Below, one piece after another: positions 24,398 to 34,744 of a stretch of DNA of 64,000 bases (its first letter is position 1; each line of letters opens with the position of its first letter). The position numbers and the translations under genes are program-made. Source of the DNA: Azospirillum sp. SYSU D00513. GTDB taxonomy: Bacteria; Pseudomonadota; Alphaproteobacteria; Azospirillales; Azospirillaceae. The stretch is from positions 46,823 to 110,822 of the forward strand of contig NZ_JAFIQV010000023.1 of the NCBI RefSeq assembly GCF_017356015.1, written 5' to 3'. A model generated the notes under the pieces. The model ran no database searches. It was not told where the DNA came from and saw only the letters and a list, made by a program, of their open reading frames with translations.

Positions 24398-26620
24398 GTC
24401 TAGGAATTGGCGGCAGGAATCGAAGTCCTGCGCCACGGCCGGCGGCAGCTCGATGCCCTTCCGTTCGGCGAGGCTGCGCGCGAAGGACACCATGCGGTCG
24501 GTCGGGGTGCGGCGCTTGCCGGAGCCGGTTCCGCCCGAAAGCGCCGCCGGCTGGTCGGCGACGCTTTCCAGGACCGGCGCGGTTGCCGGAGCCTTCGGTT
24601 TCCGCGTGGTCTTGCGCGCGGTGCGCGCCACCGTGGGGCTTTCCGTTCCGGTCTTGGCGGCTGCCGCGCGCGGTGTCCGCCTGACCCGCGCCGTCGCGGC
24701 ACCGGGCTTTCCGGCAGCGGCCGTTCCGAATCCGGTGGTGCGCCGGCGCGCGCCGCGGAAGGGGGCCGCGGGCACGCCGAGATCCACCGTCGCGCCCCGG
24801 CTGCCCTGGAGCACGCCGATCAGCCGTCCGGCCTCTCCGGCGATGTCGTCGATGACCGCGCGGAAGTCGGCGCGGCCCGTGACCACCTCGTCCAGCCGCA
24901 TCTCCCACAAGGCGGTGGTGCCCGGATCGACCAGGGCCGGGGCGGCTCCCCGCAGGGTTTCGAAGAGCTGGAGGCCGGCCGGTGTCGGCACCAGCCATTT
25001 GCCGTCGGCGTCCAGCAGGTTCTGCCGCCGCAGCCCCTTGATCACCTCCGCGCGGGTCGCCGGGGTGCCGATGCCCTTGGCCTCCTTCAGCCGGTCCCGG
25101 AGCGCGGGGTCCTCCACGAACCGCCAGGCGTTCTGCATGGCGTCCACCAGCGTGCCCTCGTTGTAGCGCGGCGGGGCCTGGGTGCGCTTGGCCTCGACCT
25201 TCGGGTCGGAGAGGGTGGCCCGTTCGCCGTCCGCGAGCGGCGGAAGGGTCTGCTCGGCCTCGTCCTCCGGCTTTCCCTCCGCCTCGGCCGAGCCGAAGGC
25301 CGCCTTCCAGCCGAGCCGCAGGGGGATGCGGCCGACGGCCCGGAAGGCCACCGGCTTTCCATCCACCGGCACCGGCATCGTCACGGTCGTCTGCCGGTAC
25401 TCGTAATCCGGCATGACGGCGGCGAGATAGGAGCGGCAGATCAGCGCGAACAGACGCTTTTCGTCGTCGGTCAGCCGGGAGAGCCGCGATTCCAGGTCGT
25501 CCATGACGTTGACGTTCGGCACGATAGCGTGGTGGGACACGCCTTCCAGCGCCTTGTCGCAGAAATGGCCCGACCGGCCCCGCCGGATCACCGGGCGGCC
25601 GATCTCCAGATGGGCGAAGCCGCGCAGCCGGGTCAGGGCGCCGGTGATGGCGCCGACGTCGGCGATCTGGTTTTCCGACAGGTAGCGCGCCTCGGCGCGC
25701 GGGTAGGTGATGAGCTTCTTGCCCTCGCCGTCATACAGCTCCTGCGCCACCGCCAGCGTCCGGTCGGCGTTCCAGCCCCAGCGCTGGCCGCAGGTCTTCT
25801 GGAGCGACGGCAGGTCGTAAAGCTTGGGCGGTGCCTGCCTGCGTTCCTCCACCGTCACGCCGAGCGGGCCGGCATGGCCGGACGCCGCGCGCGCGATCGC
25901 CTCGGCGCGGGCGCGCTCCTTGATCCGGTCCTTGGGCGCCGGCGCATGGCGCATCAGGAAGCTGCCGCCCTCCACGGTGGCGGTGGCGGTGATCTCGAAA
26001 TAATCCTCGGGCTTGAAGTTGCGGATCTCCAGCTCGCGCAGGCAGACGATGGCGAGCGTCGGTGTCTTCACCCGGCCGATCCCGATCACCCCGCGCACGC
26101 CGGGCGCCAACAGCGTCTTGGTGGCCGTGCGGGTCAGGGACAGGTTGAAGATCTGGTCGGCCTGCTGCCGCGCCACCGCCGCCTCGTAGAGGGGGCGCAG
26201 GTCGGCGTTGGGCTTCAGCTTCGCGAAGGAGTCGCGGATGGTCTTGGGGTCCTGGGCGGTGAACAGCGCGCGCAGCACGCGGCCGCGGTAGCCGACATGC
26301 TCCAGGATCTCCTGGCCGATCAGCTGCCCCTCGCGGTCGCAGTCGGTCGCCAGGATCACTTGGTCGCAGCCCTTCAGCGCGGCCTTGATCGCCTGGAACT
26401 TCGTCGCCTTGTTGCCGCCCGAGTCCGGCTTGGTCGGGTAGAGACCGTCGGGCTTCAGCAGGGTGGCGCTCCAGCGCTTCCAGGCGGGATCGACCTCGTC
26501 CGGCTCGGCGAGGCGCAGCAGGTGCCCCTCCGCCGGCAGGATGCGGCCGAACCGCTCGCCCAGGGCGGCGCGCAGGTCCTTCGCTTGACTCGATTTTTCG
26601 GTGATGATGAGGGTTGCCAT
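24383..26620 (-). CDS. topB: DNA topoisomerase III (type IA)
   Basis: 745 residues from ATG 26620. The N-terminal TOPRIM domain holds Glu7 (LIITEKSSQA) and ATDCDREGQLIG. The type IA core follows with GIGRVKTPTLA and active-site Tyr306 in ITYPRAEARYLS. The enzyme relaxes negative supercoils and decatenates intermediates by single-strand passage. No zinc fingers are present. Instead the C-terminal 130 residues are a Lys/Arg/Ala/Thr-rich, probably disordered tail ending in a short conserved-looking helix. The protease gene starts 44 bases away in the opposite direction. A 15-bp tandem duplication spans the stop codon. Confidence 0.93.
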   Translation of the reverse strand: MATLIITEKSSQAKDLRAALGERFGRILPAEGHLLRLAEPDEVDPAWKRWSATLLKPDGLYPTKPDSGGNKATKFQAIKAALKGCDQVILATDCDREGQLIGQEILEHVGYRGRVLRALFTAQDPKTIRDSFAKLKPNADLRPLYEAAVARQQADQIFNLSLTRTATKTLLAPGVRGVIGIGRVKTPTLAIVCLRELEIRNFKPEDYFEITATATVEGGSFLMRHAPAPKDRIKERARAEAIARAASGHAGPLGVTVEERRQAPPKLYDLPSLQKTCGQRWGWNADRTLAVAQELYDGEGKKLITYPRAEARYLSENQIADVGAITGALTRLRGFAHLEIGRPVIRRGRSGHFCDKALEGVSHHAIVPNVNVMDDLESRLSRLTDDEKRLFALICRSYLAAVMPDYEYRQTTVTMPVPVDGKPVAFRAVGRIPLRLGWKAAFGSAEAEGKPEDEAEQTLPPLADGERATLSDPKVEAKRTQAPPRYNEGTLVDAMQNAWRFVEDPALRDRLKEAKGIGTPATRAEVIKGLRRQNLLDADGKWLVPTPAGLQLFETLRGAAPALVDPGTTALWEMRLDEVVTGRADFRAVIDDIAGEAGRLIGVLQGSRGATVDLGVPAAPFRGARRRTTGFGTAAAGKPGAATARVRRTPRAAAAKTGTESPTVARTARKTTRKPKAPATAPVLESVADQPAALSGGTGSGKRRTPTDRMVSFARSLAERKGIELPPAVAQDFDSCRQFLDQHAR

Positions 26621-26664
26621 GCCCGGCGCCCGTTGCGAATTTCTGCCCCGAGGATAAGGGGCAA

Positions 26665-27492
26665 ATGAAAACATATCAAGAACGCCTGATCGGGATGGCG
26701 GTGATGGCGGCGTTTCTGGCCGGCACCGTCCCCGTCGTGGCGGGCGCCGTACCGGCCAGGGCGGAGCCGCCGCCGCTGCCGGGGATCGGGGCCGAGGACC
26801 GGCGCGCGCCGGTGGACCCGGAACAGGCGCCCTGGGGCAGCCTCGTGAAGATCCAGACCAACCTCGGCGGACGCTGCACGGGCGTGCTGGCGGGCCGGCG
26901 GGCGGTGATGACGGCGGCTCACTGCCTCTACAACGCCCGGACCCGGCGCTACCTGCCCCCATCCTCGCTGCACGTCCTGTTCGGCTACCGGCGGGGCGAC
27001 TACAGCGGGCATTCACGTGTCGCGGGCTTCACCGTGGACCCGAAGCACGATCCGGTGCGGCCGCTGGAAGGGCTGGCCGGCGACTGGGCCGTGCTGGAAC
27101 TGGCGGAGGACGCGCCGCCCGGCATTCCGGCTCTGGCGCTGGAGGAATCGGCGCCGCCGGAGGGCGCCGCGGTGGCGCTCGGCGGCTACAACCAGGACAA
27201 GGCGCAGATCGTCACAGCCGACACCGCCTGCCGGCTGCTGGGCCGGGTGCGGGTTCCGGACGGGGACCTGCTGATGCACGACTGCGCCGGGACGCGCGGC
27301 ACCAGCGGTGCGGCACTGCTGGCCGAGCGGGAGGGAACATGGCGGGTGGTCGGAATCGCGGTCGCGGCGGGCGGCGGGCCGGAGCGCCGGAACCTCGCCG
27401 TGCCGGCCGCCGCCGTGGCACCGGCCCTGCGGGCATTGGTGGAGACGGCGGGACGGGGCGAAAGGAAGGGCGGCGGCGCGGGACAGCCTTGA
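26665..27492 (+). CDS. Secreted trypsin/V8-like serine protease
   Basis: 275 residues with a long signal peptide (about 1-33, Ala-Arg-Ala). The chymotrypsin fold shows the triad His86 (TAAHC), Asp140 (GDWAVLEL) and Ser214 in Gly-Thr-Ser-Gly-Ala-Ala-Leu. The Gly-Thr-Ser-Gly form and short length place it with V8-like/glutamyl endopeptidases rather than DegP; no PDZ domain is present. Cys pairs near the active site suggest disulfides in the periplasm or outside the cell. The start ATG 26665 is preceded by AAGGGG, three bases away. Confidence 0.88.
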   Translation: MKTYQERLIGMAVMAAFLAGTVPVVAGAVPARAEPPPLPGIGAEDRRAPVDPEQAPWGSLVKIQTNLGGRCTGVLAGRRAVMTAAHCLYNARTRRYLPPSSLHVLFGYRRGDYSGHSRVAGFTVDPKHDPVRPLEGLAGDWAVLELAEDAPPGIPALALEESAPPEGAAVALGGYNQDKAQIVTADTACRLLGRVRVPDGDLLMHDCAGTRGTSGAALLAEREGTWRVVGIAVAAGGGPERRNLAVPAAAVAPALRALVETAGRGERKGGGAGQP

Positions 27493-27596
27493 AAAGGTCG
27501 ACGCATTTTTTTCTATGTCACGGCGGCCGGATCGCATAGACGTACGGCCTTCCGCAGCAGAAAAACCCAACTTCGCCGAACACCGGAGACGGACGT

Positions 27597-27950
27597 ATGT
27601 CGATCCAGCGCTTTCACAGCGGCCCCCGCATGAGCCAGATGGTGGTTCACAACGACACGGTCTATCTCGCGGGCCAGGTCGCCGACAACGCGGGCGCCAC
27701 GGCCGATGTGACGGAGCAGACCGCGCAGGTGCTGCGCCAGATCGACGCCCTGCTGGCCGAGGCCGGCACGGACAAGAGCAAGCTTCTCTCGGCGACCATC
27801 TTCCTGCCGAACATCGCCAGCTTCGGCGCGATGAACAAGGCGTGGGAAGCCTGGGTGGACGCCAAGAACACGCCCGCCCGCGCCACCGTCGAGGCCCGCC
27901 TTGCCGGTCCCGAATATCTCGTTGAAATCCAGGTCGTCGCCGCTAAATAA
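27597..27950 (+). CDS. RidA-family protein (YjgF/UK114)
   Basis: 117 residues, the usual family length. RidA proteins are cytosolic trimers; the archetype hydrolyses reactive enamines/imines made by PLP enzymes. The family pattern is seen in VYLAGQVAD, the helix with Val-Leu-Arg-Gln-Ile-Asp, and Pro-Ala-Arg-Ala-Thr-Val-Glu-Ala, where the Arg binds the substrate carboxylate. The exact subgroup is not certain. TTGAAA (27489-27494) and CTATGT (27513-27518), 18 bases apart, may be its promoter. Confidence 0.92.
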   Translation: MSIQRFHSGPRMSQMVVHNDTVYLAGQVADNAGATADVTEQTAQVLRQIDALLAEAGTDKSKLLSATIFLPNIASFGAMNKAWEAWVDAKNTPARATVEARLAGPEYLVEIQVVAAK

Positions 27951-28234
27951 GCTGCGTCGGAGGGGACCCGGCTCCGGCGGCGTCTTACATGCGCCGCAAG
28001 ATCACCTTGAAGTTCGGCGAAGTTTGCGGCACAAAGCGCCCGCGAAGAGTCGACTATGGTTGGATCGCGGGCGGCTTGGTCCCCCGCGGAGCCCGTTGGT
28101 ATAGCCCTTCTGGTGCCGAAAGACGTTAACAGCGCCTTAACCGATCGACCGTAGAACCCAGATCACCCATCGCAGCCGGAGCGGACGAGCATCGTTACGC
28201 TTCGATCGCCGCTTTACTGTAATGGACCCGCAAC

Positions 28235-30376
28235 ATGCCGCGCCAAACGCCACTTTCCGATATCCGTAACATCGGCATTATCGCCCACGTCGACGCGGGT
28301 AAGACCACGACGACCGAGCGCATCCTGTACTACACCGGCCGCAAGCACACGATCATCGACGTCCACGAGACCAAGGATCTGAAGACGTCGACGACGACCG
28401 ACTACATGGAGCAGGAGCAGAAGCGCGGCATCACCATTCAGTCGGCCGCCGTTTCGACCTTCTGGCGCGGCAAGAAGATCAACGTCATCGACACCCCGGG
28501 CCACGTGGACTTCACCATTGAGGTGAACCGTTCGCTCCGCGTGCTCGACGGCGCGGTGGTGGTGTTCGACGGCGTCGCCGGCGTGGAGCCGCAGTCCGAG
28601 ACGAACTGGCGCCTGGCCGACAACTACAACGTCCCGCGCATCTGCTACGTCAACAAGATGGACCGCTCGGGCGCCAACTTCGCGCGTTGCGTGGACATGA
28701 TCCGCACCCGCCTCGGCGCGCGCCCGCTGCCCATCCAGGTCCCGCTGGGCTCGGAAGACAACTTCCGCGGCATGGTCGACCTGATCGAGATGAAGGCCTA
28801 CGTCTGGTTCTCCGACGACAAGGACGCCAAGTGGGAGGTGTGGGAGATCACCGACGACCTGGCCCAGAAGCTGAACATCACGGTCAAGGAAGACCTGGAC
28901 AACATCGCCTCCATCAAGGCCCTGCGCACGGAGCTGGTCGACAGCGCGCTGGAGCATGACGAAGCGGCGATGGAAGCCTACCTCGATTCCGGTGAGGATC
29001 CCTCGCCCGAGACGCTGCGCAAGTGCATCCGCCAGGGCACGCTGGTCGGCTCCTTCTTCCCGGTCCTGTGCGGCTCGTCCTACAAGAACAAGGGCGTGCA
29101 GCAGGTTCTCGACGCCGTCGTCGATCTGCTCCCGGCCCCGACCGACGTTCCGGCCATCAAGACCGTGGACGAGGACGGCAACCCGAACGGCGAGCGCGCC
29201 AGCTCGGACGAGGCGCCGTTTGCCGCCCTGGCCTTCAAGGTGCTCAACGACACCTACGGCTCGCTGACCTTCATCCGCGTCTACTCGGGCGTGCTGACGA
29301 AGGGCATGTCGGTCCTGAACTCGACCCGCGGCAAGCGCGAGAAGATCGGCCGCATGGTCGAGATGTTCGCGCAGCAAGCCAACCCGATCGAGGAAGCCCG
29401 CGCCGGCGACATCGTGGCGCTCGTCTCGCTGACCGAGACGGAGACCGGTGACACGCTCTGCGACTCCGCTCACCCGGTGATCCTGGAGCGCATGCGCTTC
29501 CCCGAGCCCGTCATCAGCGTCTCGGTCGAGGCGAAGAGCAAGGCCGAGCAGGAGAAGTTCTCCCTGGCGCTGGGCAAGATGGTCCGCGCGGATCCGTCGC
29601 TCCGCCTGGAGACCGACCGTGAAACCGGCCAGACCATCCTGCGCGGCATGGGCGAGCTGCACCTCGAGGTGACGCTGGACCGCATGCGCACGGAGTTCGG
29701 CGTGGAAGGCAACATGGGCAAGCCCCAGGTGGCCTACCGCGAGACGATCACCAAGCCGGTCGAATACACCTACACCCACAAGAAGCAGACCGGTGGTTCG
29801 GGCCAGTTCGCCGAGGTGAAGATCATCTTCGAGCCGCGCGAGCGTGGTGAAGGCTTCGAGTTCAAGGACGAGACGGTCGGCGGTTCGGTGCCGCGCGAGT
29901 ACGTCCCGTCGGTCGGCAAGGGCCTGGAGATGCAGAAGGAAGAGGGCGTGCTCGCCGGCTTCCCGACGGTCGACTTCCGCGCCCGCCTGGTGGACGGCAA
30001 GTACCACGACGTCGACTCGAACGCCCTGACGTTCGAAATCGCCGCCAAGGCTTGCTTCCGCGAGGGCATCAAGCAGGCCGCTCCGATCCTGCTGGAGCCG
30101 GTCATGAAGGTCGAGGTCGTGACGCCCGAGGATTACCTCGGCGACGTGATCGGCGACATCAACCGCCGCCGCGGCACGGTCATGGGCCAGGGCGACCGTG
30201 GTTCGAACATCGCCGTCGAGGCGACCGTTCCGCTGAACGAGATGTTCGGCTACATCGGCCAGCTCCGTGGCATGACCTCCGGCCGTGCGTCCTACAGCAT
30301 GGAGTTCAGCCACTACGAGCCGGTGCCGCGCAACGTCACCGAGGAGATCGTCAGCGGCCGCGACAAGGCTGCCTGA
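28235..30376 (+). CDS. fusA: Translation elongation factor G, divergent paralogue
   Basis: 713 residues. All GTPase motifs are intact ([29 protein letters not shown]), with EF-G domains II-V following, so it should be a working translocase. Switch I is unusual: where most bacterial EF-Gs read GEVHxGxATMDWM, this one has an insertion with Lys-Thr-Ser-Thr-Thr-Thr-Asp-Tyr-Met. The [11 protein letters not shown] form recalls organellar EF-G1. It stands alone rather than with rpsL, rpsG and tuf, so a canonical fusA probably exists elsewhere. Strong codon bias suggests high expression. Confidence 0.92.
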   Translation: MPRQTPLSDIRNIGIIAHVDAGKTTTTERILYYTGRKHTIIDVHETKDLKTSTTTDYMEQEQKRGITIQSAAVSTFWRGKKINVIDTPGHVDFTIEVNRSLRVLDGAVVVFDGVAGVEPQSETNWRLADNYNVPRICYVNKMDRSGANFARCVDMIRTRLGARPLPIQVPLGSEDNFRGMVDLIEMKAYVWFSDDKDAKWEVWEITDDLAQKLNITVKEDLDNIASIKALRTELVDSALEHDEAAMEAYLDSGEDPSPETLRKCIRQGTLVGSFFPVLCGSSYKNKGVQQVLDAVVDLLPAPTDVPAIKTVDEDGNPNGERASSDEAPFAALAFKVLNDTYGSLTFIRVYSGVLTKGMSVLNSTRGKREKIGRMVEMFAQQANPIEEARAGDIVALVSLTETETGDTLCDSAHPVILERMRFPEPVISVSVEAKSKAEQEKFSLALGKMVRADPSLRLETDRETGQTILRGMGELHLEVTLDRMRTEFGVEGNMGKPQVAYRETITKPVEYTYTHKKQTGGSGQFAEVKIIFEPRERGEGFEFKDETVGGSVPREYVPSVGKGLEMQKEEGVLAGFPTVDFRARLVDGKYHDVDSNALTFEIAAKACFREGIKQAAPILLEPVMKVEVVTPEDYLGDVIGDINRRRGTVMGQGDRGSNIAVEATVPLNEMFGYIGQLRGMTSGRASYSMEFSHYEPVPRNVTEEIVSGRDKAA

Positions 30377-30410
30377 TCTCGGGCTCCAAGAGTTCGGTTT
30401 GTTGAAAGGG

Positions 30411-30444
30411 AAGGGCCGGCGGAATTCCGCCGGCCCTTTCTTTT
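30411..30444 (+). terminator. Terminator of fusA
   Basis: A fully palindromic 28-base stem centred on GAATTC (30411-30438) is followed by TCTTTT. It lies about 35 bases after the stop codon. Confidence 0.9.
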
Positions 30445-30586
30445 GGCGGGGTGGTCCTACGCCCCCGCCAAGCCTCTCCTGGGCTTTCGCGTCAGACGCG
30501 CGATTTTGCGGGTTATGACCCGCCACACGGTTGAGTGACCAAAGAAGGGCTTGGCAAGAACGAAGCGCGATTCCAGCTTCATAGTC

Positions 30587-31177
30587 ATGATCAAGCGCCC
30601 GAGAATCCTCGCAAACGCCGTCGCATCGCTCCTTTTGGGCGCGCTGGTCGCGCTGTGGGGGATCACGGCGCCCGAATCGGCCTGGAGCAGCCAGTCCGAC
30701 TCGCGTCTCGCCAGCCTGTTCCAGGAACTGCGGACCGCGCCCGACGGCCCGTCGGCGGCGTCGGTCGAGGACCAGATCTGGACCATCTGGCTCGATCATC
30801 CCGGCGACGAAGTTCTCTTCCTCATGCAGGACGGCGTGTCGGGCATGAACGAGGAGGATTACGCCCGCGCGCTGGAGGCCTTCAGCGCGGTGACGGAAAT
30901 CGCGCCGGACTATGCGGAGGGCTGGAACAAGCGGGCGAACGCCAATTACCTTCTGGGCGACTACGCGGCCGCGGTCGCCGATATCCGCCGTGTCCTGATG
31001 CTGGAGCCGCGCCACTTCGCGGCGCTCGCCGGGCTCGGCCTGATCTATCTGGAATTGGACGAGGCGGACGGCGCGCTGAAGGCCTTCTCGGCGGCGTTGG
31101 CGATCAACCCCCACCTGGAAGGCGTGCGCGAACACATCGCCGACCTCCAGCACCAGCTCGCCCGCTCGACCTTCTGA
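30587..31177 (+). CDS. Exported or membrane-anchored TPR protein
   Basis: 196 residues from ATG 30587; TTG 30551 would add 12 residues and neither has a strong ribosome site. A signal peptide or N-terminal anchor spans about 5-32. Residues about 90-190 form three tetratricopeptide repeats (the ALEAFSAVTEIAPDYAEGW unit, then two more ending in Pro-Arg-His and Pro-His-Leu). TPR domains bind other proteins, so this is probably a periplasmic adaptor. It lies alone, convergent with pyk. Confidence 0.85.
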   Translation: MIKRPRILANAVASLLLGALVALWGITAPESAWSSQSDSRLASLFQELRTAPDGPSAASVEDQIWTIWLDHPGDEVLFLMQDGVSGMNEEDYARALEAFSAVTEIAPDYAEGWNKRANANYLLGDYAAAVADIRRVLMLEPRHFAALAGLGLIYLELDEADGALKAFSAALAINPHLEGVREHIADLQHQLARSTF

Positions 31178-31224
31178 CGCCCTGTCCGCCGGTACCGGCC
31201 CGGCTGGCCCCGGTCAGGCCCCGG

Positions 31225-32667
31225 TCAGGCCCCCTCCACCCAGGCGATCCGCAGGATGTTCGTGTTGCCCGGCGTGCCGAAGGGCACGCCCGCCGTGATG
31301 ACGAGGCGCTGCCCTTCCAGCGCCAGCCCGTCGGCGTAGGCGATCTGCGTCGCCTTCTGGACCATCTCCGCGAAATTGGTGACGTCCGCCGTCTGCACGC
31401 TGTGGACGCCATAGGCGAGCTGCAACCGGCGTGCGGTCTCGATGTGCGAGGTCAGGCAGAGGATCGGCACCTCCGGCCGTTCCCGCGTCGCGCGCAGCGT
31501 GGTCGAGCCCGACGTCGTGTAGGTCACGATGGCCGCCGCCTGGATCGTGTGGGCCACTTGGCGGGCGGCTGCGGTGATCGCGTCGGCGGCGGTCTGGTTG
31601 GGGTCGGGGTGCCGCGCGTCGATGAGGGTGCGGTAGAGCGGGTCGTGCTCCACGCGGGTCGCGATGCGGTCCATCATCGACACCGCCTCCACCGGGTAGG
31701 CGCCGGAGGCGGACTCGGCCGACAGCATGACCGCGTCGGCGCCGTCATAGACGGCGGTCGCCACGTCCGACGCCTCGGCACGGGTCGGGGCGGGGCTTCC
31801 GACCATCGACTCCAGCATCTGCGTCGCCACGATCACCGGCTTGCCCGCCGTGCGGGCCTCGCGGATCATGCGTTTCTGGAGGATGGGAACGTCCTCGGGC
31901 GGCAGTTCCACGCCCAGGTCGCCGCGCGCCACCATGATGCCGTCGGACAGCTCGATGATCTGGTCGAGATGCGCCATGGCCTGCGGCTTTTCCAGCTTCG
32001 TCATCAGCGCGGCGCGCCCGGCGACCAGCTTGCGCCCCTCGGCCACGTCCTCCGCCCGCTGGACGAAGGACAGGGCGACCCAGTCCACGCCGAGATTCAG
32101 CGCGAAGGCGAGGTCGGCCCGGTCCTTCTCGGTCAGGGGCGACAGCGGCAGCGTCACGCCCGGAACGTTCACGCCCTTGCGGTCGGACAGCCGGTTGCCC
32201 GACACGACCACCGTGTCGGCATGTTCCGGGCTGCAGGACACCACGCGCAGCCGCACGCGCCCGTCATCCAGCAGAAGGTCGGTGTCCGGCACGAGGGCCG
32301 CGAAGATCTCCGGATGCGGCAGCCCGACACGGGTCGTGTCCCCCGGCTCACGGGAGAGATCGAGCCGGAAGGACTGGCCGGCTTCCAGGTCGATCGGGCC
32401 GTTGGCGAAGGTGGCGACGCGCAGCTTCGGCCCCTGGAGGTCGGCCATCACCGCGATGGGGTGCCCGGCCTCGGCCTCCAGCTCGCGGATGATCCGCAGC
32501 CGTTCGGCGTGGTCCTCGTGCGTGCCGTGGCTGAAATTCAGGCGGAAGCAGTCCACCCCGGCCTCGAACAAGGCGCGCACCGTCTCCGGCGAACTGGAGG
32601 CCGGCCCCAGCGTGGCGACGATCTTGGTCAGACGATGACGGCGGATGCGGCTCGCTTTGTGGGTCAT
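31225..32667 (-). CDS. pyk: Pyruvate kinase
   Basis: 480 residues from ATG 32667. It makes pyruvate and ATP from phosphoenolpyruvate and ADP. The barrel carries the RLNFSHG motif, MADLQGPK, the Lys of MTKLEKP, the metal-site region IMVARGDLGVE and TQMLESM. A B domain lies at about 75-170 and the C-terminal regulatory domain with TTSGSTTLR at about 360-475. Length is typical. The GntR-family gene lies 185 bases upstream on the same strand, which may or may not indicate regulation. Confidence 0.96.
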   Translation of the reverse strand: MTHKASRIRRHRLTKIVATLGPASSSPETVRALFEAGVDCFRLNFSHGTHEDHAERLRIIRELEAEAGHPIAVMADLQGPKLRVATFANGPIDLEAGQSFRLDLSREPGDTTRVGLPHPEIFAALVPDTDLLLDDGRVRLRVVSCSPEHADTVVVSGNRLSDRKGVNVPGVTLPLSPLTEKDRADLAFALNLGVDWVALSFVQRAEDVAEGRKLVAGRAALMTKLEKPQAMAHLDQIIELSDGIMVARGDLGVELPPEDVPILQKRMIREARTAGKPVIVATQMLESMVGSPAPTRAEASDVATAVYDGADAVMLSAESASGAYPVEAVSMMDRIATRVEHDPLYRTLIDARHPDPNQTAADAITAAARQVAHTIQAAAIVTYTTSGSTTLRATRERPEVPILCLTSHIETARRLQLAYGVHSVQTADVTNFAEMVQKATQIAYADGLALEGQRLVITAGVPFGTPGNTNILRIAWVEGA

Positions 32668-32852
32668 GAATCCTGCCTTGAGGTTTGCCGGACACGGTTG
32701 GTGGCGGCCCGCCCTGCTCCTGGGAACGGCGCGGCCCCGTTGCGAACAGGTGGGGGGCATCGCCGTTCCCCTGGACCAGGCCGGAACGTGACGGGGGGCA
32801 ATGACAAAGCGTGGGCGTGGCCTTGTCAAGCGGCGGGACGCCCGGTTCCCTC

Positions 32853-33614
32853 CTATTCCGGCAGGCGCATCCGGTGATAGCGGTCGAGCACCCAGCCGAG
32901 ATGGGCGGTCACCGCGGCGGCGGCGGCGTCCGGGTCGCGCTTCGCGATGGCGTCGTAGATTGCGCGGTGATGGTCCACCAGCAGCGCCTCGCTGCCTTCG
33001 GTGAAAGGCTCCGTGTGGTGCGCCTCCAGCAGATGGCCGAGGATGTCGCGGATCGTCGCGAGAAGGTGGAGGTAGACGGGACTTCCGGCGGCCTGCGCCA
33101 CCGCGAGGTGGAAGTCCATCTCGTCATCCGCCGAATGGGCCGGCGGATGGACCGCCGCCTGGCCCGCGCCCTTGCCCATGGACGCCCCCATGGACGCGAT
33201 GATCCGGCCGATGGTGTCCACCTGTTCGGGGGTGGCGCGCTCGGCGGCGCGGCGCGCCGCCCAGCTTTCCAGGGCCATGCGGATCTCGACGAGGTCGCAG
33301 AGGTTCGCGTGCTTCACCCGCACCATCTCGGTCAGCGCGTCGTCCATGGCGCCGGCCGAGGAGACCACCCGCGTGCCGCCGCCCTGGACCGCCGTCAGGA
33401 AGCCCTGCGCCTTAAGCGTCTGCAGGGCGGCGCGCACCGAAACGCGGCTGACGTTGAGCTGTTCGGCGAGCTGGCGTTCTCCCGGCAGCCGTTCCCCCGG
33501 CACCAGCTCGCCCTTGGCGATGCGGTCGAGGATGCGCGCGGCGACCCATTCGGAAATCCTTTGGGCCGGCACGGCGGGGGGCGGGGAGGGCGAGGTCTCC
33601 TCGGCGTCGGACAC
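32853..33614 (-). CDS. GntR-family regulator, FadR/FCD subfamily
   Basis: 253 residues. The N-terminal winged helix (about 18-85) shows the GntR signature GERLPGERQLAEQLNVSRVSVRAAL. The C-terminal all-helical FCD domain (about 100-240) has Asp/His residues (DFHLAVAQAAG, a His pair and DHHRAIYDAI) matching the metal-binding set, so the effector is probably a small carboxylate. The start is GTG 33614. It is divergent from the N-formylglutamate amidohydrolase gene (gap 292) and upstream of pyk; either could be a target. No operator was identified. Confidence 0.92.
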   Translation of the reverse strand: MSDAEETSPSPPPAVPAQRISEWVAARILDRIAKGELVPGERLPGERQLAEQLNVSRVSVRAALQTLKAQGFLTAVQGGGTRVVSSAGAMDDALTEMVRVKHANLCDLVEIRMALESWAARRAAERATPEQVDTIGRIIASMGASMGKGAGQAAVHPPAHSADDEMDFHLAVAQAAGSPVYLHLLATIRDILGHLLEAHHTEPFTEGSEALLVDHHRAIYDAIAKRDPDAAAAAVTAHLGWVLDRYHRMRLPE

Positions 33615-33906
33615 GGGCGGCGCCCCTTTTCTCTTGCTGACCGGACCCCACTCCGTAACCGAGGTTCTCCCGCCGCGTCAACGGCTGCCCGGCCGTGCCG
33701 GAAGGAATCCGGGACCGGACTCCAAGACCGGCGGCGGAGAGCAGGCTGGCCGACATGGAGGTGCGGGCAGAAAGGGGCCGACAGGGCGAACAAAAGCCCT
33801 TACATGTGTTTCATAGCCGTGCCGCCCCTTCCGTCCTTTCCGGCGGGCGGGATTTTCCGTCCGGACGCCTTCCGGGAACCGCCAACCGTTGCCAGATCCT
33901 GCAAGC

Positions 33907-34740
33907 ATGACCCTGCCGACGTCACAACCCGTCAACGCCGCCCCGCCACCTCCCCTGCTCGGGCCGGACGACCCGCCGCCCTTCACGGTGCTGAAGCCGG
34001 ACTCGGATTCGCCGGTCCTCCTGCTCTGCGACCATGCCTCGCGCGCGGTGCCGAAGGCGCTCGGCGATCTCGGCCTGACCGAGGCGGAGATGTGCCGGCA
34101 CATCGCCTACGACATCGGCGTGGCGGATCTGACCCGCCGGCTGTCGGACCGGTTCGGCGCGACGGCGGTGCTCTCCGGCTATTCGCGGCTGATCGTCGAT
34201 CCCAACCGGTCGCTCGACGACCCCACGGCCATTCCCGTGGTCAGCGACGACACCGTGATCCCGGCCAACCGGTCGCTGGACGCGGCGGAGGTGCGGCGGC
34301 GGGTGGACGCGATCTTTCGCCCCTACCACGAGGCGGTGGCCGCGCAGATCGCCGCCAAGCGCGCGCGCGGGCTGGTGCCGGCGGTGGTGTCCATCCACAG
34401 CTTCACCCCCGTGATGCGTGGCGTGGCGCGCCCCTGGCATGTCGGCATCCTGTGGGACCGCGACCCGCGCATCCCCGTGCCGCTGATGGAACGGCTGCGG
34501 GCCGATGGACGTTGGTGTGTCGGCGACAACGAGCCCTACACCGGGCGCACGACGACGGGCGGCACCATCGAGACGCACGCGACCCCGGCGGGGCTTCCCA
34601 ACGTCCTGATCGAGGTGCGGCAGGACCTGGTCGCCGTGCCGGAGGGGGTGGCGCTCTGGGCCGAGGTTCTGGGCGACGCGCTGGAGCCTGTACTCGCCGA
34701 TCCGGCCATCTACCGGATTCAGCTTTATCCACGGGAGTGA
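33907..34740 (+). CDS. N-formylglutamate amidohydrolase family protein
   Basis: 277 residues matching the FGase family (zinc hydrolases that remove formate from N-formyl-L-glutamate in histidine breakdown). Visible features are LLLCDHASRAVP with its metal His, YSRLIVDPNRS, the SIHSFTPV motif and the ETHATPAGLPNVLIEVRQD block. No hut genes are present. The gene ends 4 bases before a YbdK-type ligase, a pairing that suggests joint action on an N-blocked or gamma-glutamyl-like compound. ATG 33907 lacks a strong ribosome site. Confidence 0.87.
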   Translation: MTLPTSQPVNAAPPPPLLGPDDPPPFTVLKPDSDSPVLLLCDHASRAVPKALGDLGLTEAEMCRHIAYDIGVADLTRRLSDRFGATAVLSGYSRLIVDPNRSLDDPTAIPVVSDDTVIPANRSLDAAEVRRRVDAIFRPYHEAVAAQIAAKRARGLVPAVVSIHSFTPVMRGVARPWHVGILWDRDPRIPVPLMERLRADGRWCVGDNEPYTGRTTTGGTIETHATPAGLPNVLIEVRQDLVAVPEGVALWAEVLGDALEPVLADPAIYRIQLYPRE

Positions 34741-34744
34741 CCGC

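Noticed and set aside
28214..31153. Long minus-strand open frame opposite the EF-G gene
   Set aside because: Antisense shadow of a highly biased gene; no domain and no start signal.
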